64,000 nt of DNA from Pseudomonas mandelii (GTDB lineage Bacteria > Pseudomonadota > Gammaproteobacteria > Pseudomonadales > Pseudomonadaceae). Shown here piece after piece: positions 1 to 8,385 of the stretch. The stretch spans positions 5,115,501 through 5,179,500 of the forward strand of contig NZ_LT629796.1 of assembly GCF_900106065.1 (NCBI RefSeq), written 5' to 3'. Numbering within the stretch: position 1 is the first letter of the stretch; the number at the start of each line of letters is the position of its first letter. The notes under the pieces are model-generated. The model searched no databases. It saw nothing but the letters and a program-made list of their open reading frames with translations, and was not told the origin of the DNA. The position numbers were made by a program, and so were the translations under genes.

Positions 1-329
1 TAGTGCTCTTGGGTACCTTGAGCCGAAGTGCGGTACCACTGGATAACGATTTCGCTCATGCGCTCGCCGGAGGTCAGAGCAGCTTGCAGCAGTGGCGAAG
101 CCTTGTCGTAGACCTTGGTGATCACGACTGGCTTGTGAACGCGCTGACCGGTTGGCTGGCCGGACTGTGGGTCACGCGGGATGATCACGTCGTGGCTGAA
201 AGCCTGAACCATGACCTGGTCTTCGTGACCTTCTTGATAAGTGTTGCCAACCGAGTCGGCGGTGAATGCGCCGGCGGTGATCAGACCTTGTTTTTCGCCA
301 GTGACGGACATGTACGCTGGAGTAGCCAT
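1..329 (-). CDS. hcp: Type VI secretion tube protein Hcp (partial, 3' end outside window)
   Basis: Hcp (TssD) forms the hexameric-ring tube of the type VI secretion system and carries small effectors. The frame opens at the ATG read from 329 and runs off the left edge, so about 109 of the usual ~170 residues are present. The translation begins MATPAYMSVTG and shows family landmarks: GEKQGLITAGAF, the EGHEDQV block, and SGERMSEIVIQWYR. A GGAG ribosome site lies 7 bases before the ATG. No other secretion gene is visible to its right, so this may be an orphan hcp or the first gene of an island that continues to the left. A sigma-54-like promoter and palindromes upstream suggest enhancer-dependent control. 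Family call is secure; the genomic context is inference. Confidence 0.93.
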   Translation of the reverse strand, partial: MATPAYMSVTGEKQGLITAGAFTADSVGNTYQEGHEDQVMVQAFSHDVIIPRDPQSGQPTGQRVHKPVVITKVYDKASPLLQAALTSGERMSEIVIQWYRTSAQGTQEH

Positions 330-399
330 GGATGTGCTCCTTGCTGAATATAGTGAGAGTGCCCGGGAGGCGGTATCGCCCGGTGGGTACCTGACTGTT

Positions 400-415
400 A
401 TCAAGGTCCGTGCCA
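400..415 (-). promoter_or_regulatory. Sigma-54-type -24/-12 promoter of hcp
   Basis: Read on the minus strand, 415 to 400 gives TGGCACGGACCTTGAT. TGGCAC matches the -24 box and, after exactly five bases, TTGAT sits where the -12 box (TTGCA/T) is expected. The -12 GC is GA here, so the match is good but not perfect. It would place a start site near 388-390 and a leader of about 60 bases before the hcp ATG. RpoN dependence of hcp genes is known in Pseudomonas; this site is my reading. Confidence 0.55.
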
Positions 416-499
416 GAAACGGTTAAGGCTATACAAATCAAGGTATTGAGGATTTTTTTAAAGTGCCTGGAAGGTTTTTGCAAGGAGCGCCGCATGAAT

Positions 500-541
500 G
501 TGCGCAAGTTCTTGCGCAGCACTGCGCAAGAACTTGCGCAC
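500..541. promoter_or_regulatory. Nested perfect palindromes upstream of hcp (candidate enhancer-binding sites)
   Basis: Bases 500-518 (GTGCGCAAGTTCTTGCGCA) and 523-541 are perfect reverse complements of each other, separated by GCAC. Each arm is itself an 18-base dyad: TGCGCAAG-TT-CTTGCGCA at 501-518 and TGCGCAAG-AA-CTTGCGCA at 523-540, centres 22 bases (about two turns) apart. They lie roughly 110-150 bases upstream of the predicted sigma-54 start, the usual place for enhancer-binding-protein sites. A transcription terminator for a gene on the right is less likely because the nearest gene there reads away. Confidence 0.6.
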
Positions 542-603
542 TTGGCTGGAGAGCCTGGCAGGCCGGGCGATCAGCGATCCTGCAAGCGTGTTTGGTGCGA
601 GCA

Positions 604-622
604 GTGCGCAACTTCTTGCACA
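604..622. promoter_or_regulatory. Third, degenerate copy of the palindrome
   Basis: GTGCGCAACTTCTTGCACA differs from the 500-518 copy at two positions. It lies about 82 bases further from hcp, between hcp and the DJ-1/PfpI gene, so it could serve either. The rest of 330-745 holds no convincing gene: the short open frames there have no ribosome site or recognisable protein. Confidence 0.45.
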
Positions 623-745
623 GCAAGGCTTTGCGCCATCACGTGAAGGTGTCTGGAACTCAGTGCAACGAATCGATGGGCTGAGCGGTCCATAAAAACA
701 GCGCCGTCGAGCGTCCAAACAACCTGGAAGTGGAGTGAGAACGAC

Positions 746-1423
746 ATGAAAATCCTGATGGTTTTAACGTCCCACGATCAATTGGGCAACACGGGTAAGA
801 AAACCGGCTTCTGGCTGGAAGAATTCGCCGCGCCGTACTTCGCCTTCAAGGATGCCGGTGCACAGCTGACCCTGGTTTCGCCCAAGGGTGGCCAGCCGCC
901 GTTGGACCCGAAAAGCGACGAGCCAGATGCACAAACTGCTGCCACTGATCGCTTTCGCAAAGACTCCGCAGCCCAGTCTGCATTGGCGTCTACCGCGCTT
1001 CTGAGCACCGCGAGGGCTCAAGATTACGATGCGGTTTTCTATCCGGGCGGTCATGGGCCGTTGTGGGACCTGACCGAAGACAAGAACTCGATCGCGCTGA
1101 TCGAAGCGTTCATCAAGGCGGGTAAACCGGTCGCGGCCGTTTGTCATGCACCGGGTGTGCTGCGTCACGTCAAGGGTGCGGATGGCCAGCCGTTGGTCAA
1201 AGGGAAGCGGGTGACGGGGTTCACCAACACTGAGGAAGAGGCGGTGCAACTGACGAAGGTCGTGCCGTTTCTGGTGGAGGACATGCTGAAAGAGAAGGGC
1301 GGTGAGTATTCCAAGGGCGCGGATTGGGCAAGTTATGTGCTCACCGATGGCCTGCTGATCACCGGGCAAAACCCGGCGTCGTCCGAGGCTGCCGCTGAGG
1401 CGCTGTTGGCAAAACTCCGCTAA
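746..1423 (+). CDS. DJ-1/PfpI family protein (type 1 glutamine amidotransferase-like)
   Basis: A 225-residue DJ-1/PfpI superfamily protein of the Hsp31/YajL type, a group that includes chaperones, deglycase/glyoxalase III enzymes and class I amidotransferase-like hydrolases. The nucleophile elbow is AVCHAPG with Cys about residue 133 and His 134; YPGGHG near residue 100 and the acidic GFWLEE near 25 complete the usual site. A GGAG box precedes the ATG by 8 bases. It stands alone, between the hcp upstream region and a REP element. The exact activity (glyoxalase III against methylglyoxal is most common for this length) cannot be told from sequence alone. Confidence 0.9.
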   Translation: MKILMVLTSHDQLGNTGKKTGFWLEEFAAPYFAFKDAGAQLTLVSPKGGQPPLDPKSDEPDAQTAATDRFRKDSAAQSALASTALLSTARAQDYDAVFYPGGHGPLWDLTEDKNSIALIEAFIKAGKPVAAVCHAPGVLRHVKGADGQPLVKGKRVTGFTNTEEEAVQLTKVVPFLVEDMLKEKGGEYSKGADWASYVLTDGLLITGQNPASSEAAAEALLAKLR

Positions 1424-1453
1424 ACACGGAATCTCAGCGGATTGAAGATTCTA

Positions 1454-1566
1454 TGTGGCGAGCGAGCTTGCTCGCGCTGGGCTGCGAAGCGGCCCCAAAA
1501 ATTCTACGTATGACGGAGATTTTGTGAGTGCTGCGCACTCAAGCGGGAGCAAGCTCCCTCGCCACA
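1454..1566. repeat. REP/BIME pair, TGTGGCGAG type
   Basis: Inverted pair: TGTGGCGAGCGAGCTTGCTC at the left and its counterpart ending CTCCCTCGCCACA at the right, with inner stems GGGCTGCGAAGCGGCCCC and GTGAGTGCTGCGCACTC. It lies between the convergent ends of the DJ-1/PfpI and hglS genes. Confidence 0.9.
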
Positions 1567-1594
1567 CATTGCAATTGGCTGGCAGTTCGTGGAG

Positions 1595-2986
1595 TCAAAT
1601 CAGACGCGACAATCTCGAAGTCTCAAAACACTGCTCGATCGAACGCCGCTGCGTCTCGGCATACAAGCCCAATTCATCAATGGTCGGCCGCCCCAGCGCC
1701 TGTTCAAAGGCCTGCTGGTTCGAATGCACGCCATAATTCACCTGCGCCGCATCCCCCAGGTTCGACTGGAAAATCCCCGCCGCACTGACCGGCAGAAAAT
1801 CTTCATACACCAACGGTTCGACCCGCAAGTACCCGCCGCTGAGCAAATCGTCTAGCGACAACGATTTCAGCTCATCCGCCTCCAGGCCTTTTTCCGTGAC
1901 GAAATAACGAAAGTACGCCAGTTCCTGTTGGCGCATGCCTTCATACGTGTCAGGGAATTCTGCAAAGTGCTGCGTCATCAGCGCGTTGTAGCGTGCGGCA
2001 TTGGCCTCGTTGGGGAAGTCCTGCAACTCATCACGGGCTGCGTTGAGCAGGCGGTCGTAAAGTGCCCGGCCTTTCGGGGTGAGCGCCGCGCCGCGCTGTT
2101 CGATTTCACCGAAGCGTGCGCTGTGGCTGCCACGTGTCCCGGCTTGATCGGTGAAGGCAATCGGCTCGTCGAGCGCCTTGAAACTGGTCTGGCGCAGCAG
2201 GATCGGGCACTGACGGCGGGGCGGGCCTTCGATCACGGCTTTGGGCGTGATGCCGTGGGCGGGCATTTGCGCCTGGACGATGTCGATGTCCAAGGTGCGC
2301 GGCGTCAGGTGATTGATGTGCGGGCCTTTGAACGCGACCACATCGGCAATCAGGCGATGCTGTGCGCTGAGTTTCTGGTACTGCTCGGCGGTGACGGTTG
2401 CGCTGTGGTGCCAGCGGAAGGTTTCAAGCGCCTGTTCGACGAAGTCCTGCGCCTCTTGTTCGTTCAGACCGCCTGCGTTTTCGGCGCGGTCGATCAGGGC
2501 AAGGGCTGTCGGGGTGAAGATCTGGCGTTTATCCAGCACCGATTGAGCGAAGGCTCGCAGCTCCAGGTCTTCGATCAGTTCCAGGCGCAGCAGTGAGGTG
2601 AACACCCGGAACGGGCTGACTTGCAGGGCGGTTTCATGCACGGCGCGGAACGCGGTGGAGTGCACCGGCACGCCGGCCGGGGTCAGGTCGTAATAGCCCA
2701 CGGGTTGCATGCCCATGACCGCGAACAATCGGGCGAGGGTGGCCAGTTCGCCAGCGGTACCGACGCGGATTGCGCCGTGACGCTCCAGGTCCAGCCGCTC
2801 GATTTCGCCGGTGCTGTTCAGCTGGCGGGCCACCTGCGGATCGCTGTCGAGCACGTGACGGTTGGTCTGCTCCACCAGCTTCATCAGCGCGCCGTACAGC
2901 GGCACTTCTTCGCGGTACATGTCGGACATCGCTTTGGAGAAGCGTTGGCGGATCAGGTCAGGGCTGACGAAGCTTGGGTGGCTCAT
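1595..2986 (-). CDS. hglS: 2-oxoadipate dioxygenase/decarboxylase (HglS, DUF1338/YdcJ family)
   Basis: A DUF1338 (VOC-fold) iron enzyme that turns 2-oxoadipate into D-2-hydroxyglutarate with loss of CO2, the step that closes the D-lysine branch in pseudomonads. Taking the ATG read from 2986 gives 463 residues. The known metal ligands fall exactly in place: His70 (in ERHGAIRVG), His226 (in GPHINHLTPR) and Glu294 (in RFGEIEQRG), and the substrate Arg74 is present. The frame is open further upstream, but AGGAA lies just before this ATG and the family begins about here. It is a single gene; lysine-pathway partners are not seen nearby. Confidence 0.93.
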   Translation of the reverse strand: MSHPSFVSPDLIRQRFSKAMSDMYREEVPLYGALMKLVEQTNRHVLDSDPQVARQLNSTGEIERLDLERHGAIRVGTAGELATLARLFAVMGMQPVGYYDLTPAGVPVHSTAFRAVHETALQVSPFRVFTSLLRLELIEDLELRAFAQSVLDKRQIFTPTALALIDRAENAGGLNEQEAQDFVEQALETFRWHHSATVTAEQYQKLSAQHRLIADVVAFKGPHINHLTPRTLDIDIVQAQMPAHGITPKAVIEGPPRRQCPILLRQTSFKALDEPIAFTDQAGTRGSHSARFGEIEQRGAALTPKGRALYDRLLNAARDELQDFPNEANAARYNALMTQHFAEFPDTYEGMRQQELAYFRYFVTEKGLEADELKSLSLDDLLSGGYLRVEPLVYEDFLPVSAAGIFQSNLGDAAQVNYGVHSNQQAFEQALGRPTIDELGLYAETQRRSIEQCFETSRLSRLI

Positions 2987-3163
2987 GAAAAAAATTCCTG
3001 GCGCGGTGACGTGAAGGATGGGGGAAAAGATCGCAGCCTTCTGCAACGCCGACAAACGAAGAATCTTACGGACTTCATTCTGCCAAGGACTGCTTCGCAC
3101 TATTGGCTGCCCACAAACCCTGTAGGAGCGAGCGGGCGGCGGTCCTGCAGGATTGATTGGCGA

Positions 3164-4111
3164 CTATAGGTGCGAACGGCTCTCCGAACGCAGCGATCCG
3201 AGGAACTCCCGATACAACCGTGCCGTATTGGCCGGTTGTTCGACCATCGGCATATGGCCAATGTGGTCCCAGATGTCCACGCGCAAATCAGCAATGCCTT
3301 TACTCCAGACCGCCACGCTGCTGACATCGATCAGACGGTCCTTGCGCCCCCACAGCAGCAGCGCCGGGCACTTGATGTCTGGGAGTTTGGGCTCCATCGG
3401 CGGGCTGGCGCGGAAGTCGTTGAAGATTTCTTCCAGCTCATCACGACTCTGTTCATAACGCTGGGCGATGGCGTCCAGCACCACGCCCGGCACCCACGGT
3501 GGCTCGGCCATGGTCATCGCGTAGAAGCGCTGGAATTCTTCCCGCGAGTTGATCAGAAACGGGTTGTGCCCCTTGGCCAGATGTCGCTCCAGGTCGCTGG
3601 CCTCGGGGGCGGTGACGCCAGCCGGGTCGATCAGGGCGACGGAGGCAATCCGGTCCGGGTACGTCGCCGCCAGCCACGCGGCGATGTAGCCGCCCATCGA
3701 ATTGCCGATCACATGGACCTTTTCGACTCCGCAAACGTCCAGCAGCTGAATCATCCGCTTGGCCTGCAGCGGGATGTCATAGCCGCCACCGGCCTTGAAG
3801 CCGGTTTCGCCGTGACCGGCGATGTCCGGGATGATCACCCGATAGTTGCCGACAAAATGCCGGGCGAAGCGCAGCCAGATGTTCTTGTCGGCGCTGTAAC
3901 CGTGCAGCATCAGCACACTGCTGGACGCTTCATAGGGCCCGCCTTGCCAGGTCGAGACGGTCATTTCCGTGATGGGTACGACGATTTTGTGCAGCCGATA
4001 CAGCTTGGCTTCCAGGGCCATATTCAGGTCATAGAGCCAATAGCCGATGGCCGGGTAACTTAGCCAGCTCCAGGCCACAAAAACCGCGATAAGGACAACC
4101 AACACAAGCAT
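3164..4111 (-). CDS. Membrane-anchored alpha/beta hydrolase
   Basis: A 315-residue alpha/beta-hydrolase with an N-terminal hydrophobic segment (residues about 1-25) that probably anchors it to the inner membrane. The oxyanion HGY is near residue 70, the nucleophile elbow GNSMGG near 137, the acid in GRKDRLID near 252 and the His in IGHMP near 283. It resembles the Moraxella-type lipases/esterases. It is 22 bases downstream of the flavin monooxygenase on the same strand. A Baeyer-Villiger enzyme that makes an ester or lactone, followed by an esterase that opens it, is a sensible pair, but this is inferred from the order only. Confidence 0.88.
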   Translation of the reverse strand: MLVLVVLIAVFVAWSWLSYPAIGYWLYDLNMALEAKLYRLHKIVVPITEMTVSTWQGGPYEASSSVLMLHGYSADKNIWLRFARHFVGNYRVIIPDIAGHGETGFKAGGGYDIPLQAKRMIQLLDVCGVEKVHVIGNSMGGYIAAWLAATYPDRIASVALIDPAGVTAPEASDLERHLAKGHNPFLINSREEFQRFYAMTMAEPPWVPGVVLDAIAQRYEQSRDELEEIFNDFRASPPMEPKLPDIKCPALLLWGRKDRLIDVSSVAVWSKGIADLRVDIWDHIGHMPMVEQPANTARLYREFLGSLRSESRSHL

Positions 4112-4133
4112 CAGGCATCTTCCTTTTACGTGT

Positions 4134-5588
4134 TCAGGACAAAATGTGGTCGGCGGGTTTCAGTGCCCGGGTCAACCGGTGATAGCTGAAACTGAACCCC
4201 GGGAACATGGCGATCACATGACCGCTCTTGCTTTGATACCAACTGTGGCAGCCCCCGGACTTCCAGACGGTACGCTCCATTTCACGGTGGATCATCTCAG
4301 TGTAGGTACGTTCTGCCTCGGGGCGTACTTCGATGCTGCGCAAACCCTTTTCTTTCAGCGTGCGGATGCAATCGAGGATGTAATTCATCTGTGACTCGAT
4401 GATGAACAGCGCCGAGGTGTGGCCGATGCCGGTATTGGGCCCGGTGACGATAAACAAGTTGGGGAAGTCCGGCAGGCTGGTGCCCAGATAAGCCCGCGGG
4501 TACTGGGCCCAGACGTCTTTGAGCCGGGTGCCGTTTTTACCGGTGACCGGGTAGGAAATCACCCCGTCGGTGGCGTCGTACCCGGTGGACCAGACGATCA
4601 GGTCCAGGTCGATGTGCTGACCGTCCTGGGTGACGATGCCGGTTTCGTCGATGGACGCGATGCCTTGTTCGCGGCTGTGCAGCGTCACGTTGCTGCGCCC
4701 GAGTGCCGGGTAGAGGGTGCTAGAGACGATCACTCGCTTGCAGCCGATGGTGAAGTCCGGTGTCAGTTTGCGGCGCAATTCGGGGTCAGGCACCTGGCGC
4801 TTGAGGAAGCGCAGGGCGTGTTGCTGGACCATGCGGATCGCCGGTTTCGAGTATTTGAAAGCAATCACCCGGGATTCGAACTGCCAGTAGAGCATCCAGC
4901 GCAGCAGTTTGTATGCCGGTTTGAGGCCCAGCAGCCAACGCTGGAAAGGCCCGAAGGTACGGTCGGCGCGGGGCAACACCCAGTGCGGCGTACGCTGGAA
5001 CACATGCAGGTGCTCGACGTCTGGTGCAATGGTCGGAATGACCTGAGCCGCACTGGCGCCGCTGCCGACGATGGCGACACGTTTGTGCCGGTAATCGAAG
5101 GTGTGATCCCAGTTGTTGGTGTGAAACGTCTTGCCCTGGAAGCGTTCCTGGCCTTCGAAATGAGGCACCACCGGTTGACTCAGCGGCCCCGTCGCGTTGA
5201 TCAGGAACTGCGCGTAAAACGTGCCTTTGGCGCCGGTGTGCACCGCCCAGCGCTGGTCGTCGGCGTCCCATTCGATGCGCTCGACATTGGCTTGCAGTTC
5301 GACCTTGTCCCGCAGGCCGAAGTGCTCCACCACGTACTGGGTGTAGTGATGCAGTTCAGCCTGGCCGGCGAACATTTGCGTCCAGCGGTAAGGGGCGAAG
5401 GACAGCGAATAGAGCGGCGAGGGCACATCGACGGCCGCGCCGGGGTAGGTGTTCTGGCACCAGGTGCCGCCAAAAAAGTCCCGTCGTTCCAGCAGGCGAA
5501 AATCGTCGATGCCTGCCTTGAGCAGATTGATCGCCGCGCACTGACCGCCAAAACCGCTGCCGATGATCAACACCTGAAAAGTCTGCAT
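4134..5588 (-). CDS. Flavin-containing (Baeyer-Villiger type) monooxygenase
   Basis: A 484-residue FAD/NADPH monooxygenase. The N-terminal FAD site is GSGFGGQCAA, followed by FGGTWCQNTYPGAAVDVP, typical of Baeyer-Villiger enzymes. The NADPH site is VGSGASAAQV, and the fingerprint FxGxxxHTxxWD is present as FQGKTFHTNNWDH near residue 155. STGYDATDG near 340 fits the second FAD contact. Expected chemistry is insertion of oxygen next to a ketone, or N/S oxidation. TAAAGGAG lies a few bases before the ATG. It forms an operon with the hydrolase that follows. The substrate is unknown. Confidence 0.92.
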   Translation of the reverse strand: MQTFQVLIIGSGFGGQCAAINLLKAGIDDFRLLERRDFFGGTWCQNTYPGAAVDVPSPLYSLSFAPYRWTQMFAGQAELHHYTQYVVEHFGLRDKVELQANVERIEWDADDQRWAVHTGAKGTFYAQFLINATGPLSQPVVPHFEGQERFQGKTFHTNNWDHTFDYRHKRVAIVGSGASAAQVIPTIAPDVEHLHVFQRTPHWVLPRADRTFGPFQRWLLGLKPAYKLLRWMLYWQFESRVIAFKYSKPAIRMVQQHALRFLKRQVPDPELRRKLTPDFTIGCKRVIVSSTLYPALGRSNVTLHSREQGIASIDETGIVTQDGQHIDLDLIVWSTGYDATDGVISYPVTGKNGTRLKDVWAQYPRAYLGTSLPDFPNLFIVTGPNTGIGHTSALFIIESQMNYILDCIRTLKEKGLRSIEVRPEAERTYTEMIHREMERTVWKSGGCHSWYQSKSGHVIAMFPGFSFSYHRLTRALKPADHILS

Positions 5589-5770
5589 GGGTCTCCTTTA
5601 TCGTTGTTTATCCAACTCTTCCTTCATGTATAGCCCAAACATGGCCGACAAAGACTGCGCAGGATTCAGGCTGCCCGCCGGTGATGGCTATTTAACGTTG
5701 CCCTGATAGACTCCCACTACACCCGCACCCCGTGTTTTTTCGGGTTCCGTTGTGTGACGCAGAGGCCCTT

Positions 5771-6844
5771 ATGGGAAAAACGGGAGGAAAAGGGCTTTCA
5801 CTGGCCAGAAGACTCTATACATCGCGAACCCTGGGCCTGGCCTTGGGCCTGTTGTGCGTAGGCGCGGCGATGTATCCACTCAACCCGGCGCCATGGGTCT
5901 GGGGGCTGATGGTGGTCAATGGCGTGCTCTGGCCGCATGTTGCCTATCAATGGGCGCGTCGGGCGAAGGTGCCGTTTCACGCCGAACATCGCAACATTCT
6001 CGTCGATGCCTTTCTCGGTGGATTCTGGGTCGCTGCCATGCAGTTCAATCCGCTGCCGAGCGCGGCGACGCTGTCCATGATGGCCATGAACAACGTGGCG
6101 ATCGGCGGTTTGCGGTTCCTGCTGGTGGGCACGGTTGCGCAGATTCTCGGGGTGGGTGTCGGCCTGCTGGTGTTCACACCGGCCTTCGTTGCGCAAACCA
6201 GCCCGTTGCAGCTCTACGCCTGTCTGCCCTTGCTGAGCCTGTATCCGCTGGCGCTGGGCTGGATCTGTTTTCAACAGGCCACCACCCTGGGCCGCCAAAA
6301 ACGCGAATTGCTGGCCCTGAGCCGTACCGACAGCCTCACCGGCCTGCTGAACCATGGCGCCTGGAAAGACCAGCTGGAAGTTGAATTCCAGCGTTGCCAA
6401 CGCCAGCAGCAGGGCGGGGCGATTGCGTTGATCGACATCGACCATTTCAAGACCATCAATGACACCTACGGCCACGTCGCCGGGGACATCGTGCTGCGGC
6501 AACTGAGCAAGATGCTCAAGCAGAACCTGCGGGCGACCGATGTGGCGGGGCGCTATGGTGGCGACGAATTCTGCGTGCTCCTCCCGGATTTGCCCCTCGA
6601 CAGCGCAGCGGCTGCCATGGACGCCTTGCGTGATCGCTTCGCGACCCTGGGCTACGAGCAGAACCCGGCGCTGAAAGTCAGCTTGAGCATTGGCCTGGCG
6701 GCATTCGACCCGTCACACACCGACGCCACGTTGTGGCTCAATGATGCCGACCAGGCGCTCTACCAAGCCAAGACCACCGGCCGCAACCGCGTGATCTACC
6801 GCATAGACGGCAAACCCCATCACGAGCTGCTCGACCCGGTCTGA
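5771..6844 (+). CDS. Diguanylate cyclase with MASE2 membrane sensor
   Basis: A 357-residue c-di-GMP synthase. The N-terminal half is a MASE2 membrane domain (RRLYTSRTLGLALG at its start, then five or so membrane spans to about residue 185). The C-terminal half is a complete GGDEF domain: the active site is YGGDEF, and RATD exactly five residues before it is an intact product-inhibition I-site. The arrangement is that of E. coli DgcC (AdrA). I chose the ATG at 5771, with AGAGG 5 bases ahead, rather than the in-frame codon at 5732. It reads divergently from the monooxygenase; 5589-5770 carries both promoters but I see no clear operator. Confidence 0.93.
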   Translation: MGKTGGKGLSLARRLYTSRTLGLALGLLCVGAAMYPLNPAPWVWGLMVVNGVLWPHVAYQWARRAKVPFHAEHRNILVDAFLGGFWVAAMQFNPLPSAATLSMMAMNNVAIGGLRFLLVGTVAQILGVGVGLLVFTPAFVAQTSPLQLYACLPLLSLYPLALGWICFQQATTLGRQKRELLALSRTDSLTGLLNHGAWKDQLEVEFQRCQRQQQGGAIALIDIDHFKTINDTYGHVAGDIVLRQLSKMLKQNLRATDVAGRYGGDEFCVLLPDLPLDSAAAAMDALRDRFATLGYEQNPALKVSLSIGLAAFDPSHTDATLWLNDADQALYQAKTTGRNRVIYRIDGKPHHELLDPV

Positions 6845-6967
6845 GGGCCTGCACACATCCGCCTGCGGGATCGGCCTCAGGTTCGTGTGCGTCGCATTCG
6901 GTCTAGAGCCTTGCGCCGTAGTCAGGTAGGGTGTTTTTGACCCCCGACACGAAACAAGGATCGATTC

Positions 6968-8209
6968 ATGACGCTCAATCTCCCTCGTTCCCTGCTGGCC
7001 ACCAGCCTTGGCCTGACCCTCGCCCTCGGCGCATTCGCCCCTGCAGCCTTCGCCGAACCCCACAAACAAGTCCTCGCCGACGCCGAACAGTACAGGGGTG
7101 AAGCCCTGAAACTGTTGGAGCGTCTGGTAAACATCGACTCCGGTTCCGGCTATGAACCCGGCCTGACGCAAGTGCGCGACATCGCCATCGACGAGTTGAA
7201 AAAACTCGGCGCCACCATCGAACTGGTACCCAACACACCGGACAAAAGCAGCCACGTGATCGCGACCCTCAAAGGCACCGGCAAGGCGAAAATTCTGCTG
7301 ATGGCGCACATGGACACCGTGTTCAAGGAAGGCTCGGCCGCCGAGCGCCCTTTTCATATCAAGGACGGCCGCGCCTACGGGCCGGGCGTGATGGACGACA
7401 AGGGCGGCATCGTCGCCGGGATCTACGCACTGAAAGTCCTGAAAAACCTCGACTTCAAGGACTACGCGCAAATTACCTTCCTGCTCGATGCCAGCGAAGA
7501 GACCGGCTCGGACATCGCCACCGACCTGATCAAGAAAACCGCCAAGGCCCACGACGTGACCCTCAACCTCGAACCGGGCCGCCCGGCGGATGGCCTGGTG
7601 GTGTGGCGCAAAGGCAGCGCGACGGCGGTGGTGGAAGTCAAAGGCAAAGCCGCACATGCCGGTGTTGCGCCGGAGCTGGGGCGTAACGCGGCGATGGAGG
7701 CGGCGCACCAGATTCTGCAACTCGGCAAACTGGGCGACGCCGAGAAGAAAACCACCATCAACTTCACCGTGATCAAGTCGGGCGATCGCACCAACGTGAT
7801 TCCGGACCAGGCCACGGCCAAGGCCGACGTGCGGGCGGCGGTACCGGAAGAGTTCGACCGGATCGAGAAGGACCTGGCGCGGGTGTCCAAGGACAAGCTG
7901 ATTCCTGATACCGAAGTCACCACCACGCTACAACGCGGTTTGCCACCGATGCCGCAAACGGCGGAATCGGATCGGCTGATGGCCATCGCTCAGGGAATTT
8001 ACGGCGAGATCGGGCGCAAGTTGACGGAAGAAGGCAGCGGCGGGGCGGCAGACGCCAGCCTCTCGGCCGGGGTGGGTACGCCGACACTGGATGGGTTCGG
8101 GATTGTCGGCGGCAATATTCATACGCCTGAAGAATACGCGGAGGTAGAGAGCGTAGCGCCGCGGATTTATCTGCTGTCGCGGATGATCATGGAGTTGGCG
8201 AAGCGCTGA
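6968..8209 (+). CDS. Periplasmic M20 glutamate carboxypeptidase (CPG2-like)
   Basis: A 413-residue M20 zinc peptidase close in length and sequence feel to CPG2 (carboxypeptidase G2), which removes C-terminal glutamate from folate and peptides. A signal peptide ends near APAAFA (residue about 29). Di-zinc ligands and catalytic residues are visible: AHMDTV, GVMDDKGG, the Glu pair in DASEETGS, LNLEPGRP and GGNIHTPEE near the C-terminus. An AAGGA box lies 7 bases before the ATG. It has no operon partner. Role in scavenging glutamate from N-acyl or folyl glutamates is inferred from the family. Confidence 0.9.
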   Translation: MTLNLPRSLLATSLGLTLALGAFAPAAFAEPHKQVLADAEQYRGEALKLLERLVNIDSGSGYEPGLTQVRDIAIDELKKLGATIELVPNTPDKSSHVIATLKGTGKAKILLMAHMDTVFKEGSAAERPFHIKDGRAYGPGVMDDKGGIVAGIYALKVLKNLDFKDYAQITFLLDASEETGSDIATDLIKKTAKAHDVTLNLEPGRPADGLVVWRKGSATAVVEVKGKAAHAGVAPELGRNAAMEAAHQILQLGKLGDAEKKTTINFTVIKSGDRTNVIPDQATAKADVRAAVPEEFDRIEKDLARVSKDKLIPDTEVTTTLQRGLPPMPQTAESDRLMAIAQGIYGEIGRKLTEEGSGGAADASLSAGVGTPTLDGFGIVGGNIHTPEEYAEVESVAPRIYLLSRMIMELAKR

Positions 8210-8220
8210 AAATTGTTCCC

Positions 8221-8332
8221 TGTGGCGAGGGGGCTTGCTCCCGCGGGACTGTGCAGCAGTCCTCCCCTTTTCGTGGGGCCGCTTCGCAGCCCAGCGGGAC
8301 GGTGCGGCGATCCGACAAGCTCCCTCGCCACA
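8221..8332. repeat. REP/BIME pair, TGTGGCGAG type
   Basis: Left arm TGTGGCGAGGGGGCTTGCTC, right arm ending AGCTCCCTCGCCACA, with inner GGGCTGCGAAGCGGCCCC read from the other strand. It lies between the convergent ends of the carboxypeptidase and oxaloacetate decarboxylase genes. The right inner arm is slightly decayed. Confidence 0.88.
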
Positions 8333-8385
8333 GGGATTTTTGGTGTTAGTAAAATCGATGTCCTACAGCGCAACAAGCAGCAGCG

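Noticed and set aside
410..718. Several short frames between hcp and the DJ-1/PfpI gene
   Set aside because: They arise from the palindromes, overlap each other on both strands and have no ribosome sites or recognisable proteins.
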